64,000 nucleotides of DNA from Streptosporangiaceae bacterium NEAU-GS5 (lineage in GTDB: Bacteria; Actinomycetota; Actinomycetes; Streptosporangiales; Streptosporangiaceae). Below are positions 17,328-26,472 of the stretch, piece by piece (positions within the stretch are counted from its first letter, which is position 1; every line of letters begins with the position of its first letter). The notes below the pieces were generated by a model. It did not search any database, was not told where the DNA came from, and saw only the letters and a program-made list of their open reading frames with translations. The stretch spans positions 1 through 64,000 of the forward strand of contig JAGFNW010000038.1 in NCBI GenBank assembly GCA_017592665.1. Direction: 5' to 3'. Made by a program: the position numbers and the translations under genes.

Positions 17328-19094
17328 TCAGCCCGGCTCGCTGTCCAGGCCCAGGGAGCGCCGCATCGCGGCGACCGGCTTGCCCGGCACGTTGATACCG
17401 CGTTCGACCAGGAGCCGAGCGACGTCGATGCTGGGAAACGTGTCACCCGCCCATGCCTGCCGGGTGTCCGCGCCCGCATCGAGCAGGGCACGTACGGCGG
17501 CTGCCCAATCCGGGTGCGGGTTGTGGCCGAGACGGCGGCCGCTGCCGACCACACCCCAGGACAGAGGGCTGGCGTCGCCTATGCTGTCGCGGGCATCGAC
17601 GTCGGCGCCGGCGGCGAGGAGAATCTGGACCACGTCGGCGCTGCCGGCGCGGGCTGCGGCGTGCAGCGCGGTTGCGGCGTCCGGGCCGGTGCGCGTGTCG
17701 GCGGGGAAGCCCAACTCGAGCATGAGCCGGACCGCGTCAATGTCGCCACGGTCGGCCGCGGCCACGATGACACCGCGGTCTCGGTCGGTGACGATGTCGC
17801 GCAACTCGGGATGCTCGCGCAGGAGCCGCGTGGCGCCGTCTCGATCGGCCCCGGAGCAGGCGGTCAGGAACAGGTCGACAACCGTGGCCTCGTCTCGGGC
17901 GCCGTGGCGCAGCAGGAGCTCGGCGATGTCCGCGCGACCCTCGCGCACCGCCAGCCGATACGGCGAAAGCCCGTCAGGTCCGGCCGCACCAGTGTCACCG
18001 CCGTGCTCCAGCAACAGACCTACCAGCGTCGCATCGCAGCCGAGCCGGATCGCCAACGGCACCGACGGGGCGGCCGGTTCATCGCGGTACGCCTCGCCGA
18101 ACAGCTCGCCCGGTAGCGGACGGTTCGGGTCGGCGCCCGCGTCGAGCATCAGCCGGGCACCTTCGGCGTCGTCGAGGCTGATCGGCGCCGCGAGCGCGGT
18201 ACTGACCGCCGGAAGGCGGTGATAGCGCAGCAGCAGCCGCAGGCAGTCATGGCCGGCCGGGCCGCGAAGGCCGGGCCTGATGCCGGGCGCAGGCCGTCGC
18301 GGGTCGGCGTGGAAGGCCGCCAGATAGACGGTGTGGTCGTCGGGGCGGGCACCGCGCTCCAGCAACAGGGCGGTGATCGCCGCGTTGTCCGCCCGGCCGG
18401 CCGCCGCGTACAGCGGCGACCAGCGGGCCGGCTCCCCCGGCCGCCCGGCGATCCTGCTGTCCATCCTGCTGTCGACGGTGGTGTCGAGGGTGGTGTCGAC
18501 GGTGGCGTTCGGGTCCGCGCCGGCGTCGAGCAGCAGGCGCGCCACCTCCACCATGCCGGCGGCCCGCGCCCACAACCGCCTCGACGCCTCCTCGGCGGCC
18601 ACTTCGGGCTCCGGCAGGGCCAGCCGGTGCCACCGCGACATGCACACATACAGCAGCGGCGGCCACCCCGTCTCGTGGTCCACCCGCACCGCCGCCCCCG
18701 GATCTGCGGCGATGAGGCGCCGCATCGTTTCCGCCTCACCGAGCACGGCCACAGTGCGAATGTCATAGGCGGCGATGCCCGGTTCGGCGCGCAGCAGCCG
18801 GACCGCTGCGGCGCTGCCGATCAGGCTTCGTCGCAGGAACTCGCTGACCTGTTCGGCGAGCCGCGCCGTACGAGAATCCACCTCGGTCTTGAGCTTCGCC
18901 CAGCTGGCGAAGCCGTGCTCGCGAGCCACAGCCAGCTGCGCCGTGGCCAATGTCACCGGCGCACCAGCCGACAGATACGGGCGCACCCGCTCCAGCGCGA
19001 CTGGATCCTCCGACAGCGCTGCGTCCTTCAGCTCCTTGGCCTGACGACGCAACTGACCCAGATGAGGACGCTCAGGCAGACCGGCAGAAGGCAT
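17328..19094 (-). CDS. Ankyrin-repeat protein
   Basis: This 588-aa cytoplasmic protein is mostly ankyrin repeats, visible as recurring Leu-Leu-Leu-Asp-Ala-Gly-Ala-Asp-Pro-Asn, Leu-Leu-Leu-Glu-His-Gly-Gly-Asp and Ala-Ala-Gly-Ala-Asp-Val-Asp-Ala-Arg-Asp about every 33-36 residues from residue 150 to 570. The first 80 residues (Gln-Leu-Arg-Arg-Gln-Ala-Lys-Glu-Leu-Lys) form the helical leader found in many actinobacterial ankyrin proteins. It is a protein-interaction scaffold; the partner is unknown. A 33-bp stretch at 18450-18500 encodes repeated Asp-Thr-Thr-Val/Leu units, a local codon duplication. Confidence 0.88.
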   Translation of the reverse strand: MPSAGLPERPHLGQLRRQAKELKDAALSEDPVALERVRPYLSAGAPVTLATAQLAVAREHGFASWAKLKTEVDSRTARLAEQVSEFLRRSLIGSAAAVRLLRAEPGIAAYDIRTVAVLGEAETMRRLIAADPGAAVRVDHETGWPPLLYVCMSRWHRLALPEPEVAAEEASRRLWARAAGMVEVARLLLDAGADPNATVDTTLDTTVDSRMDSRIAGRPGEPARWSPLYAAAGRADNAAITALLLERGARPDDHTVYLAAFHADPRRPAPGIRPGLRGPAGHDCLRLLLRYHRLPAVSTALAAPISLDDAEGARLMLDAGADPNRPLPGELFGEAYRDEPAAPSVPLAIRLGCDATLVGLLLEHGGDTGAAGPDGLSPYRLAVREGRADIAELLLRHGARDEATVVDLFLTACSGADRDGATRLLREHPELRDIVTDRDRGVIVAAADRGDIDAVRLMLELGFPADTRTGPDAATALHAAARAGSADVVQILLAAGADVDARDSIGDASPLSWGVVGSGRRLGHNPHPDWAAAVRALLDAGADTRQAWAGDTFPSIDVARLLVERGINVPGKPVAAMRRSLGLDSEPG

Positions 19095-19437
19095 GTCATC
19101 TCCTCGTCGCTCCCGGTCCGCGAGGCGAGCGTGAAGAGGATGACATCGGACATGGACACATCCGCGACTGGAGGTGGACTCAGTCCTTCCCGCGGACCCG
19201 GGCGCGGCCTACACGCGCGCCCTCCACCCTACGCCGCGGAACCGACGGTCAGCGAGCGCGCAGCCACTGTTTCCACCCGTCGGTAGTCAGCCTTGCGAGT
19301 GAGGCTGACGGGCACCGGCATCGTCCGTAGGAGCGACGCCGATCGAGCCGTGATGCCGACGACTCGGTAACGGTTTCACCAGGACAGTAGGGGCATCGGC
19401 CGCCGATGGGGCGGCCGGCGAGCACGGGAGAAAGATC
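19095..19437. other. Intergenic region between divergent genes, no gene seen
   Basis: These 343 bp separate the ankyrin gene from the membrane-protein gene. I see no frame with coding character, no strong hairpin and no clear -10/-35 pair. GGGAGAAAG just before ATG 19438 is the ribosome binding site of the membrane protein. Confidence 0.5.
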
Positions 19438-20112
19438 ATGTCCAAGCTGTCCGACGCCCGAGGGGTCCGCCGTGTCACGGCCGCGATCGGCCTCGTCGGG
19501 TTCAGCGTTCTGCTGGTGGTCCAGGACGTGGCCGATTCGAGCGCAGGAGCCGGCTTCTACGACACGGCCGTCGCTCATCCCAGCCAGATGACCGTCTCGG
19601 CGCTGATCCTGCTGGTCTCCGCGATCCTTACGGTGCCGGCCATCGGAGCGATCATCCACCAGGCTCGCGACCGCGGCGCGACGCTGGCCCATCTGGGCGC
19701 CCTGTTCACGCTGCTCGGCGCGATGGGCCATATGGGGCTCACCACGGTCGAACTGGTCATGCGGTCACTGGCCGGAGGTGATCCGGCGCAGATGCGCGCC
19801 TTCGAAGACCGGCTCAACGCCGACCCGCCGATCATGCTGTTCTTCGTACTGCTCAGCAGCTTCGGCATCGGGCTCACGCTGCTGGCCTGGGCGGCGTGGC
19901 GGGCCGGGCTGATCGGCTGGTGGGGACCTGCCCTGATCACGACGGTCGCGGTCGCGCACATGGTGCTGCCCGAGGATCTGCCGGCCGTGGTCTCACTCGT
20001 CGCGCTTTCCGCCATCGCGGTGGTCTTCGGGTGGCTCGGCATTCGCACGCTCCGGCTGTCGAACGCCGATTGGGAAGGCGCGGCAGCCGTCCCGGCACGA
20101 GTCTCCGTGTGA
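19438..20112 (+). CDS. Integral membrane protein, six predicted helices
   Basis: The 224-aa protein has hydrophobic segments near residues 12-28, 52-75, 84-106, 131-152, 160-178 and 185-202. It resembles DUF4386-like membrane proteins only in general layout. No catalytic motif is visible. The start is ATG 19438 with GGGAGAAAG five bases upstream. A broken serine-protease gene begins immediately downstream. Confidence 0.7.
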   Translation: MSKLSDARGVRRVTAAIGLVGFSVLLVVQDVADSSAGAGFYDTAVAHPSQMTVSALILLVSAILTVPAIGAIIHQARDRGATLAHLGALFTLLGAMGHMGLTTVELVMRSLAGGDPAQMRAFEDRLNADPPIMLFFVLLSSFGIGLTLLAWAAWRAGLIGWWGPALITTVAVAHMVLPEDLPAVVSLVALSAIAVVFGWLGIRTLRLSNADWEGAAAVPARVSV

Positions 20113-20204
20113 GCAGAACGAACGCGACCAGTACGCGGTGACTGCTGTGCCGGCCATGAATCCCGGCACGGCGCCGCCGCGTCCGGGCCGCGCATCGGCG
20201 GCAC

Positions 20205-21236
20205 GTGCCGGCCGACCAGCACGACTACCCCTACTTCGTGGGGGTGGAGATGTCCGACAACGGCGTGATTCGGGCGTGCGGCGGAGTCTGGGTGGCCCCG
20301 AGCTGGGTGCTGACCGCGGCTCACTGCGTGGACGGCCCGGGCACCGTGTCCGTCATCGCCGATCGCCCATCGCAGGCGACAGAGGTGCTGGTGTATCCCG
20401 GGTATCACTTCCCCTTCCACGATCTCGCGCTGGTCCACACGACAGATCCGTATGGAGCAGGGCACACGGTCGGGGCCGGGGCGCCGTGGCATCCGGAATA
20501 CTACGGCGGAATCTGGCTGGGAAAGATCATGGGTTACGGGCTCACATCGGCCCACGCTCAGTACGACGGGGTGTTTCGGGTCGTGCAGAACCTGATCCGC
20601 AGCGACGCGTACATGAACGACGTCATGGATCCGTGGTATTGGACCGACGGGTGGGATGACGCGCACATGATCGGCGCGGGCGCGTACTACGCCACGGGCT
20701 GCTTCGGCGACAGCGGCAGTCCATTGATCGTCGAACCTCTCAGCGGCTCGGTCACGATCGGCGTCTACAGTTTTGATTACACGACGCCCTTCGACGATGG
20801 ATGCGACAACGCGGGTGGCTTCACCGAGTTGTCGGATGCGCAGCTGGCGTGGGTGGCCAATGCGGTGCCGTCCGTCGTGGACGGCTGGGGCGCGTGCACC
20901 ACACCCGCGGGGTGGCCGGGGCGCGGTGTGGCGAATTTCCGGCCGGAGCCTTTCGCGGGTTCGCATCGGGACGGGTCCAACTACTGGAATATCGCGTGTG
21001 TCGCGACCCCGGTGTCGGTGCCCAGGATCCTGGCAATGGGCGAGAACGCGGCAAGCCAGGCCATCACCTCAGCGGGTCTTGTGCCGGAGCGGCACACGGT
21101 GACCGACCAGACGTGCTCGAATGTGGGCCTGGTCGCCGATCAGGACCCGGCAGACGGCACTCTCGTCGATCGCGGATCGACGGTCCGCTTCAGGGTGTAT
21201 ACCAGGCCGACCAAATGTCCGAAAAACCCGCTCTAA
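20205..21236 (+). CDS. Trypsin-like serine protease with C-terminal PASTA-like domain, N-terminus broken
   Basis: The S1 triad is intact: His40 (Leu-Thr-Ala-Ala-His-Cys), Asp73 (His-Asp-Leu-Ala) and Ser170 (Gly-Asp-Ser-Gly-Ser-Pro). Residues 270-343 look like one PASTA domain. The enzyme should be secreted, yet the GTG start at 20205 gives no signal peptide. The expected mature start (Arg-Ile-Gly-Gly-Thr) is encoded just upstream at 20191 but in another frame. No signal-peptide sequence fits in the 90 bp between this point and the preceding gene. It looks like a 5'-deleted, frameshifted gene; a sequencing error could explain the frameshift but not the missing signal peptide. Confidence 0.65.
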   Translation: MPADQHDYPYFVGVEMSDNGVIRACGGVWVAPSWVLTAAHCVDGPGTVSVIADRPSQATEVLVYPGYHFPFHDLALVHTTDPYGAGHTVGAGAPWHPEYYGGIWLGKIMGYGLTSAHAQYDGVFRVVQNLIRSDAYMNDVMDPWYWTDGWDDAHMIGAGAYYATGCFGDSGSPLIVEPLSGSVTIGVYSFDYTTPFDDGCDNAGGFTELSDAQLAWVANAVPSVVDGWGACTTPAGWPGRGVANFRPEPFAGSHRDGSNYWNIACVATPVSVPRILAMGENAASQAITSAGLVPERHTVTDQTCSNVGLVADQDPADGTLVDRGSTVRFRVYTRPTKCPKNPL

Positions 21237-21324
21237 TCAACCCCGTGCCGATCTTGACCATGATCAGATGGGGCACATGCGGGTAGCGCAGGCCACCTGC
21301 ACACGAGCCGCGCACGATGGCACG

Positions 21325-22014
21325 ATGACCACGATGAATACTGCGCCCAGTCTTGACGACCTGCTGACCCGGGCCCGGTCGCGGCCCGGGCGGCGGACTC
21401 TGCTCGGCCTCACCGGCAGCCCCGGGGCGGGCAAGACCACGCTCGCGGAGACCCTGACGCGCCTTCTACGCGAGGATCCGCCACCGGGCATGACCGGCGA
21501 CTGGGTGGCGTACGTTCCGATGGACGGCTTCCATCTGGCCGACGTCGAGCTCGACCGGCTCGGCCGCCGCGGCCGCAAAGGCGCCCCCGACACCTTCGAC
21601 GCCGCAGGATATGCGGCGCTGCTGCGCCGCCTGCGCGAAGACGACGAGGAGACGATCTACGCGCCCGCCTTCGAACGCGACCTGGAGCAGCCCGTCGCGG
21701 GCAGCATCCCCGTGCCCCGGGCCGCCCGCGTGGTCATCACCGAGGGCAACTACCTACTGCTCGACCACGGCGACTGGGCGCGCGTACGGCCATGGCTCGA
21801 CGAGGTCTGGTATTGCGAACTGGACCGCGTGGAACGTCTGAAGCGGCTGATCGCCCGTCACGTCCGCTTCGGCAAGGCGCCCGATTACGCGACCTCCTGG
21901 GTGGAGCAGGTCGATGAGCGCAACGCCGAGTTGATCGCCGCCACCAAACCCAAGGCCGACCTGATCGTCCCCGACTCGGTCATCCGATCCATCCCGCTGC
22001 CCGTCGACATTTAG
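21325..22014 (+). CDS. P-loop nucleoside/uridine kinase-family protein (FrcK/YggC-like)
   Basis: The 229-aa cytoplasmic ATP-binding protein has Walker A Gly31-Ser-Pro-Gly-Ala-Gly-Lys-Thr-Thr39, Pro-Met-Asp-Gly-Phe-His (substrate site typical of uridine and pantothenate kinases) and Thr-Glu-Gly-Asn-Tyr-Leu-Leu-Leu. This combination defines the nucleoside/nucleotide kinase family related to phosphoribulokinase. The phosphoryl acceptor is unknown. ATG 21325 or ATG 21334 may be the start. It is a single gene. Confidence 0.85.
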   Translation: MTTMNTAPSLDDLLTRARSRPGRRTLLGLTGSPGAGKTTLAETLTRLLREDPPPGMTGDWVAYVPMDGFHLADVELDRLGRRGRKGAPDTFDAAGYAALLRRLREDDEETIYAPAFERDLEQPVAGSIPVPRAARVVITEGNYLLLDHGDWARVRPWLDEVWYCELDRVERLKRLIARHVRFGKAPDYATSWVEQVDERNAELIAATKPKADLIVPDSVIRSIPLPVDI

Positions 22015-22315
22015 AACAACGCTTGTTCGGCACCGCCGCCCCTTTCGGTGACTGAGCGTTTTCAGGAGACGCACACGAGCGGCCGCGGGCGACCAACGCG
22101 CACTTCTAACTGCTCCGTTGGCCGGCGTGGATTTCGTGGGCGACGAGCGAGCCGGGATCGACAGCCGCAGCGAACACCGTGCCGACAAGAGTCGCCGATC
22201 GTTTCGCCGACGGGCGTTTGAGTAGGGGGATACTCAGGTCCCGGGGTCCGGCCGAAGTCACTATAGCCCTACAAAACAGGGAAATGACCGAGACCAAGGA
22301 CCTTAGGAGCTTCAG
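22015..22315. other. Upstream region of the LGFP protein gene
   Basis: About 300 bp without a recognisable gene. TAGGAGC precedes ATG 22316 by seven bases. A CACTATAG sequence at 22258-22265 could hold a -10 box, but no matching -35 is evident. Nothing else is supported. Confidence 0.4.
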
Positions 22316-22903
22316 ATGAAGCGCTGCACGACTTACTCCCTTTCTGCCGCCGTCATCCTTTCCGCCGCCCTGTCCACGTGCGGGCCGGCCTTCGCCGACA
22401 CCGCCGCCACGACGACCGGAACCGCCGCTGCAACCATCGCCAAGGCCAGCAGTTGTGGCATTGCGCCATACGGCCTGATCGGAGAGCGCTGGACCGCGCT
22501 GGGCGGGGAGAACAGCTGGCTGGGCTGCCCGACCACTGGCGAGCGCGACGTCTACGTAGGCGGCGTGTGGGCAGGTCGCCGCCAGTACTTCAACCGCGGC
22601 GCCATGGCCTGGTCTCCGAACCAAGGCTCCAAGATGGTGGTGTCCGCCTGGCGAGACAACAGCGGCTACGTCTACTTCGACTGGAGGTCCACAGCGCCGT
22701 TCTCCTACGACAAGTTCCTGGTCCGCTACACGAGCCCTGCCGACTCCAACGGCGTGCAGCGCGACATCAGAGGCGGCACCAGCGGCCGCGTGCGGGTGCA
22801 GTACATCACCAACGGCGGCTACCGGTTCATCGTCGAGGGCTGCGACACCGGCGTCTTCGGATCCCGCTGCAGACAAGGCTGGACGATCTCCGTGACGGCG
22901 TGA
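22316..22903 (+). CDS. Secreted LGFP-repeat protein
   Basis: The 195-aa protein has a signal peptide (cleavage near Ala-Phe-Ala-Asp, residue 28). One LGFP-type unit follows: Gly-Glu-Arg-Trp-Thr-Ala-Leu-Gly-Gly-Glu-Asn-Ser-Trp-Leu-Gly-Cys-Pro-Thr, then Tyr-Phe-Asn-Arg-Gly-Ala-Met-Ala-Trp-Ser. The last 100 residues form a beta-rich domain with four cysteines. LGFP repeats are thought to anchor or organise proteins in the actinobacterial envelope. Function beyond that is unknown. Confidence 0.75.
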   Translation: MKRCTTYSLSAAVILSAALSTCGPAFADTAATTTGTAAATIAKASSCGIAPYGLIGERWTALGGENSWLGCPTTGERDVYVGGVWAGRRQYFNRGAMAWSPNQGSKMVVSAWRDNSGYVYFDWRSTAPFSYDKFLVRYTSPADSNGVQRDIRGGTSGRVRVQYITNGGYRFIVEGCDTGVFGSRCRQGWTISVTA

Positions 22904-22907
22904 CAGC

Positions 22908-22947
22908 GCGGGTTGCATGCCAATCGCGCCCCTGGGCAGCAACCCGC
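22908..22947. terminator. Hairpin between convergent genes
   Basis: GCGGGTTGC (22908-22916) pairs perfectly with GCAACCCGC (22939-22947) across a 22-base loop, five bases after the stop of the LGFP gene. It may serve that gene and the convergent MetE-like gene. Confidence 0.45.
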
Positions 22948-23011
22948 ACACCGCCCTCGACGCACGGCTCCGGGCGCCGCTCGTGCGGGGCGGATCTTGG
23001 CGGTCATGGCA

Positions 23012-24076
23012 CTAGATTCCGAGCTGCTCGGCCGCGAGCGCCGTCCCCTCGATCCGGGCGCTGATCTTGGCGAACGCGACGTCACGCGGTGTGGAGGTGT
23101 CGTCGGCGAACGGCGAGAACCCGCAGTCGTCGCAGGTGCCCAGCCGGTCGACCGGCAGATACCGAGCGGCGGTCAGGACGCGGTCGCGAACCTGTTCGGG
23201 CGTCTCGACCTCCGGGTCGATCGGATCGATGACCCCGACGAACACCCGTGCCGTCTGCGGTAGATGCTCGGCGACGATCTGCAGGACGCGTTCGGGATCG
23301 CTCTCGCTGGCGAGCTGAATGTAGAAGACGCCGGCCTTCAGCCGGAACAGCTTGGGCAGCAGATCGGCATAGTCGATGTCCAGGCTATGCGTGGAATCCT
23401 GGTCTCCACCCGGGCAGGTGTGCACCCCGATCCGGGCCCGCTCCCGCTCGGAGAAGCGGTCCAGGACCTGATTGTTGAAGGCGATGAAATCGTCCAGCAC
23501 TCCCCCGCTCGGGTCGAGCTTGAGCGACAGGCGTCCTTCGGTGAAGTCGAGTTGGACGACATGGGCTCCCGCGTCGAGACAGGTCCGGATGTCGATTTCC
23601 GCCTCGGCGGCCAGGTCGTCGAGGAACTGCGCACGTGGATAGTCGCCGATGCCCGTGGTGGGGTAGAGCAGGCTGAGCGCGGACGGGGCGATGACGGCCT
23701 GCTTGACCGGCACACCCGCGTGCGCCTGGGCCGCGCGAAGATAGTCCTCGGCGTGCGTGGCATAGCGAAACGGTCCGTACGTGAGATGCGGGAGCTGCCG
23801 GGTGTGGCCGTCGGCGAACGGGATGACCACTCCGTCCGGCGCCAGATTCGCCAGGCCGGCGATCGGATACGTGGCGAAGCTCGGCTTGGACTGCTCGCCA
23901 TCGGTGACGACCGGCGAGCCGAGCGCCTCGAGACGCGCGACGGTATCGGCGGCCGCGGCCTGTTGCACGGTGGCCAATTCGGCGTCGTCGATTCGGCCCT
24001 GAGCTCGGGCGCCCATCGCCGCCAGAAGTGTCTCGGGACAGGGAATGCTGCCGATCGGCTCGGTCGGGATGCCCAT
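23012..24076 (-). CDS. MetE C-terminal-like cobalamin-independent methionine synthase family protein
   Basis: The 354-aa protein corresponds to the catalytic C-terminal barrel of MetE (UROD/MetE superfamily). The zinc ligands can be placed at His219 and Cys221 (His-Thr-Cys-Pro-Gly-Gly) and Cys318 (Cys-Asp-Asp-Cys-Gly-Phe), with Ile-Gly-Ser-Ile at the N-terminus. Stand-alone proteins of this size transfer methyl groups to homocysteine or related thiols. It lies 8 kb from metX-metY and has no shared promoter element, so a link to that operon is speculative. Confidence 0.8.
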   Translation of the reverse strand: MGIPTEPIGSIPCPETLLAAMGARAQGRIDDAELATVQQAAAADTVARLEALGSPVVTDGEQSKPSFATYPIAGLANLAPDGVVIPFADGHTRQLPHLTYGPFRYATHAEDYLRAAQAHAGVPVKQAVIAPSALSLLYPTTGIGDYPRAQFLDDLAAEAEIDIRTCLDAGAHVVQLDFTEGRLSLKLDPSGGVLDDFIAFNNQVLDRFSERERARIGVHTCPGGDQDSTHSLDIDYADLLPKLFRLKAGVFYIQLASESDPERVLQIVAEHLPQTARVFVGVIDPIDPEVETPEQVRDRVLTAARYLPVDRLGTCDDCGFSPFADDTSTPRDVAFAKISARIEGTALAAEQLGI

Positions 24077-24130
24077 ATCCGCGACCGTAGATCGCCATCC
24101 GCGGTTTGCCCATACCCGCTGAGGCGGGGT

Positions 24131-24601
24131 TCAGGGCCGCGTGTCCGGCCGGAGAGCCCGGGCGCACAGCGTGAGCGTTTCGGCGAGTGCCGTGCGGGCC
24201 TGGTGATCGATCTCGGCGAACATGACGGCTTCGATGGCGTCGAGAGAGTGGTCGCATCGCCGTACGGTGCTCAGGCCTTTCGGCGTGAGGCGGGCGCGCA
24301 GGGCTCGGCCGCCGCCGGGGTGCGGGTCACGGCGGATCAGGCCGCGCTGTTCGAGATCGCGGATGACCAGGTTCATCGCCTGTGGGGTGACGAAGGCGAT
24401 GCGGGCCAGGTCGGCCGAGGACGGGGCGTCGCGCAGGCGCAGCTCACTGAGCGCCATGTATTCGGTGGTGGTCACGCCGTGCCGGGCGAGCGCATCGTCC
24501 AGGCAGGCCCGGATGCGGCGTTCCAGCCGGAACACCAGGTAGCTCACACGGGTCGGCGGCGCGTCCGGCGAAGCGGCTGCGGGGGCACCCGGATCGGTCA
24601 C
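24131..24601 (-). CDS. MarR family transcriptional regulator
   Basis: The 156-aa protein has the MarR winged helix: Leu-Ala-Arg-Ile-Ala-Phe-Val-Thr-Pro-Gln-Ala-Met-Asn-Leu-Val-Ile-Arg-Asp-Leu-Glu near residues 65-84, then a wing with Asp-Pro-His-Pro-Gly-Gly-Gly-Arg-Ala. The start is GTG 24601. A palindromic element lies 57 bp upstream, in the region shared with the divergent secreted esterase, so autoregulation and control of the esterase are plausible. Confidence 0.85.
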   Translation of the reverse strand: MTDPGAPAAASPDAPPTRVSYLVFRLERRIRACLDDALARHGVTTTEYMALSELRLRDAPSSADLARIAFVTPQAMNLVIRDLEQRGLIRRDPHPGGGRALRARLTPKGLSTVRRCDHSLDAIEAVMFAEIDHQARTALAETLTLCARALRPDTRP

Positions 24602-24657
24602 CAGGAGACGATACCGCGCCTCGTCAGAACGGCCCCAATGTAAGTTTCTCAGCCCGA

Positions 24658-24689
24658 TATCAAGGACCTTGATAGCAAGTTACTTGATA
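24658..24689. promoter_or_regulatory. Candidate MarR operator (ATCAAG/CTTGAT half-sites)
   Basis: The element contains a perfect 7-1-7 palindrome, ATCAAGG-A-CCTTGAT (24659-24673), followed by CAAG-TTA-CTTG (24676-24686). TATCAAG at the left edge mirrors CTTGATA at the right edge. It sits in the divergent intergenic region just upstream of marR, the usual place for a MarR dimer site. Confidence 0.6.
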
Positions 24690-24844
24690 ACCACGGGAAA
24701 CACCCCCTCCGGCATATGGGCCGGCGGGCGCCCGTACCAGTGCTGCGTTGACGGTGGATCGGGGCGATTTTATTTTCCAGCAACGATGTCAACGTGCGGC
24801 GGACCGATCCGGCCGCGCGCCGCGGATATCGAGGAGGAGGGCGA

Positions 24845-26401
24845 ATGAGACGAATGACTACGGTGCTGGCCGGTGTCTGCACCGCGGCGCTCTTTGCCGT
24901 CATGACCGTGGTGGCCGGATCGCCGGCCGTCGCCGCCGGCCTGGTGGAGGTGACCGGCTTCGGCAGCAATCCGGGCAACATGCGGATGTACGTCTATGTG
25001 CCGGACTCGCATCCGGCCACGCCGGCGATCGTGGTCGCGATGCATGGCTGCGGCGGCTCAGGTCCCGGCTTCTACCAGAGCAGCGAGTTCGCCTCGCTGG
25101 CCGATCGGTACGGCTACATCGTCATCTACCCGACCGCCACCCAGTCGGCAGGGTTCGGCAACTGTTTCGACACCTGGTCGGACGCGGCCAAGCGGCGCGG
25201 CGGCGGCAGCGATCCGGTATCGATCGCCTCGATGATCGACTACGTCGAGCGGACCTATCGGGGAGACCCGAACCGCGTCTATGCCACTGGAAGCTCGTCC
25301 GGGGGCATGATGACCCAGCACATGCTGGCCGTCTACCCGGACGTGTTCAAGGCAGGGGCCTCCTTCATGGGCGTGCCCTTCAACTGCTTCGCCGGCGCCT
25401 CCGACTATCCGCCTGGAAGCAGCAGGTGCACCGGCGGGAGCATGGACCGAACGCCCCAGCAGTGGGGCGACGCGGTCCGCCAAGCGGATCCCGGATATTC
25501 GGGCCCCCGCCCGCGCATGCAACTGTGGCACGGCACCAGCGACACCCTCGTGCCCTACTCGCTGCTACGAGAGTCGATCGAGCAGTGGACCAATGTGTTC
25601 GGCCTGAGCCAGACCCCGACCAGCACCGACACCCCGCAGACAGGCTGGAGTCGCAGCCGCTTCGCCGACTCGTCCGGCACCGTGCAGGTGGAGGCGTACA
25701 GCATCCAGGGCGCGGGGCACGTCCTTCCGCAGAGCGGCATGGCCCTGTTCGCCATCCAGTTCTTCGGCTTGACCACCACCCAAGCCGACACCACGCCGCC
25801 GACCACGCCAGGCACTCCGGTCGCGTCCAACCTGACGGCCGGCAGCGCCACGCTGACCTGGACCGCGTCCACCGACCAGGGCGGCTCCGGCCTGGCCGGT
25901 TACAACCTCTACCGCGAGCAGGGCGCCACCGACCCGCAGCTCGGTCAGTCCACCACCAACTCGGCCACCCTGACCGGCCTTACCAGCAACACCCAATACC
26001 AGGTGTACGTACGGGCCCGTGACGGCGCTGGAAACCTGTCGGGCAACTCGGCGTTGGTCACCTTCACCACCGCCACCAGCGGCGGCGGCACGGGGGCATG
26101 TACGGCCACCCCGACTGTGCAGTCCCAGTGGAACGGCGGATACGTGATCCAGCCGCTGACCGTCACCAACACCGGCACGTCCACGATCACCAGCTGGACG
26201 GTCACCTTCACCCTGCCATCCGGGCACGCCCTGACCGGATCGTGGAACGCCACTGTCACCACGAGCGGCCAGACCGTGACCGTCAGGAGCGTGGGCCACA
26301 ACGGCACGCTCGCACCGGGCGCCAGCACCACCAGTTTCGGGTTCCAGGCGAGCCGCCCCACCGGCAACACCGCCCTGCCGTCTGGCTACACCTGCGCCTG
26401 A
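24845..26401 (+). CDS. Secreted CE1/PHB-depolymerase-type esterase with FN3 and CBM2 domains
   Basis: The 518-aa extracellular enzyme has a signal peptide (about 1-31) and an esterase domain with Gly149-Ser-Ser151-Ser-Gly-Gly (nucleophile), Ala-Met-His-Gly-Cys-Gly-Gly (oxyanion) and Trp-His-Gly-Thr-Ser-Asp. A fibronectin type III domain (about 310-395) and a C-terminal CBM2 (about 418-518, Cys-Thr-Ala-Thr...Tyr-Thr-Cys-Ala) follow. This layout is typical of acetylxylan or feruloyl esterases acting on plant cell wall. GGAGGAGGG precedes ATG 24845. Confidence 0.88.
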   Translation: MRRMTTVLAGVCTAALFAVMTVVAGSPAVAAGLVEVTGFGSNPGNMRMYVYVPDSHPATPAIVVAMHGCGGSGPGFYQSSEFASLADRYGYIVIYPTATQSAGFGNCFDTWSDAAKRRGGGSDPVSIASMIDYVERTYRGDPNRVYATGSSSGGMMTQHMLAVYPDVFKAGASFMGVPFNCFAGASDYPPGSSRCTGGSMDRTPQQWGDAVRQADPGYSGPRPRMQLWHGTSDTLVPYSLLRESIEQWTNVFGLSQTPTSTDTPQTGWSRSRFADSSGTVQVEAYSIQGAGHVLPQSGMALFAIQFFGLTTTQADTTPPTTPGTPVASNLTAGSATLTWTASTDQGGSGLAGYNLYREQGATDPQLGQSTTNSATLTGLTSNTQYQVYVRARDGAGNLSGNSALVTFTTATSGGGTGACTATPTVQSQWNGGYVIQPLTVTNTGTSTITSWTVTFTLPSGHALTGSWNATVTTSGQTVTVRSVGHNGTLAPGASTTSFGFQASRPTGNTALPSGYTCA

Positions 26402-26423
26402 TCGTCAGCGCACGCCTCCGGTT

Positions 26424-26456
26424 ACGGCCCTGTCCTGACAGATGGGACAGGGCCGT
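26424..26456. terminator. Bidirectional terminator hairpin
   Basis: ACGGCCCTGTCC (26424-26435) pairs perfectly with GGACAGGGCCGT (26445-26456), 12 bp with a 9-base loop, between the convergent esterase and dihydrofolate-reductase-like genes. Confidence 0.75.
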
Positions 26457-26472
26457 GATCAAGGGATCCTGT

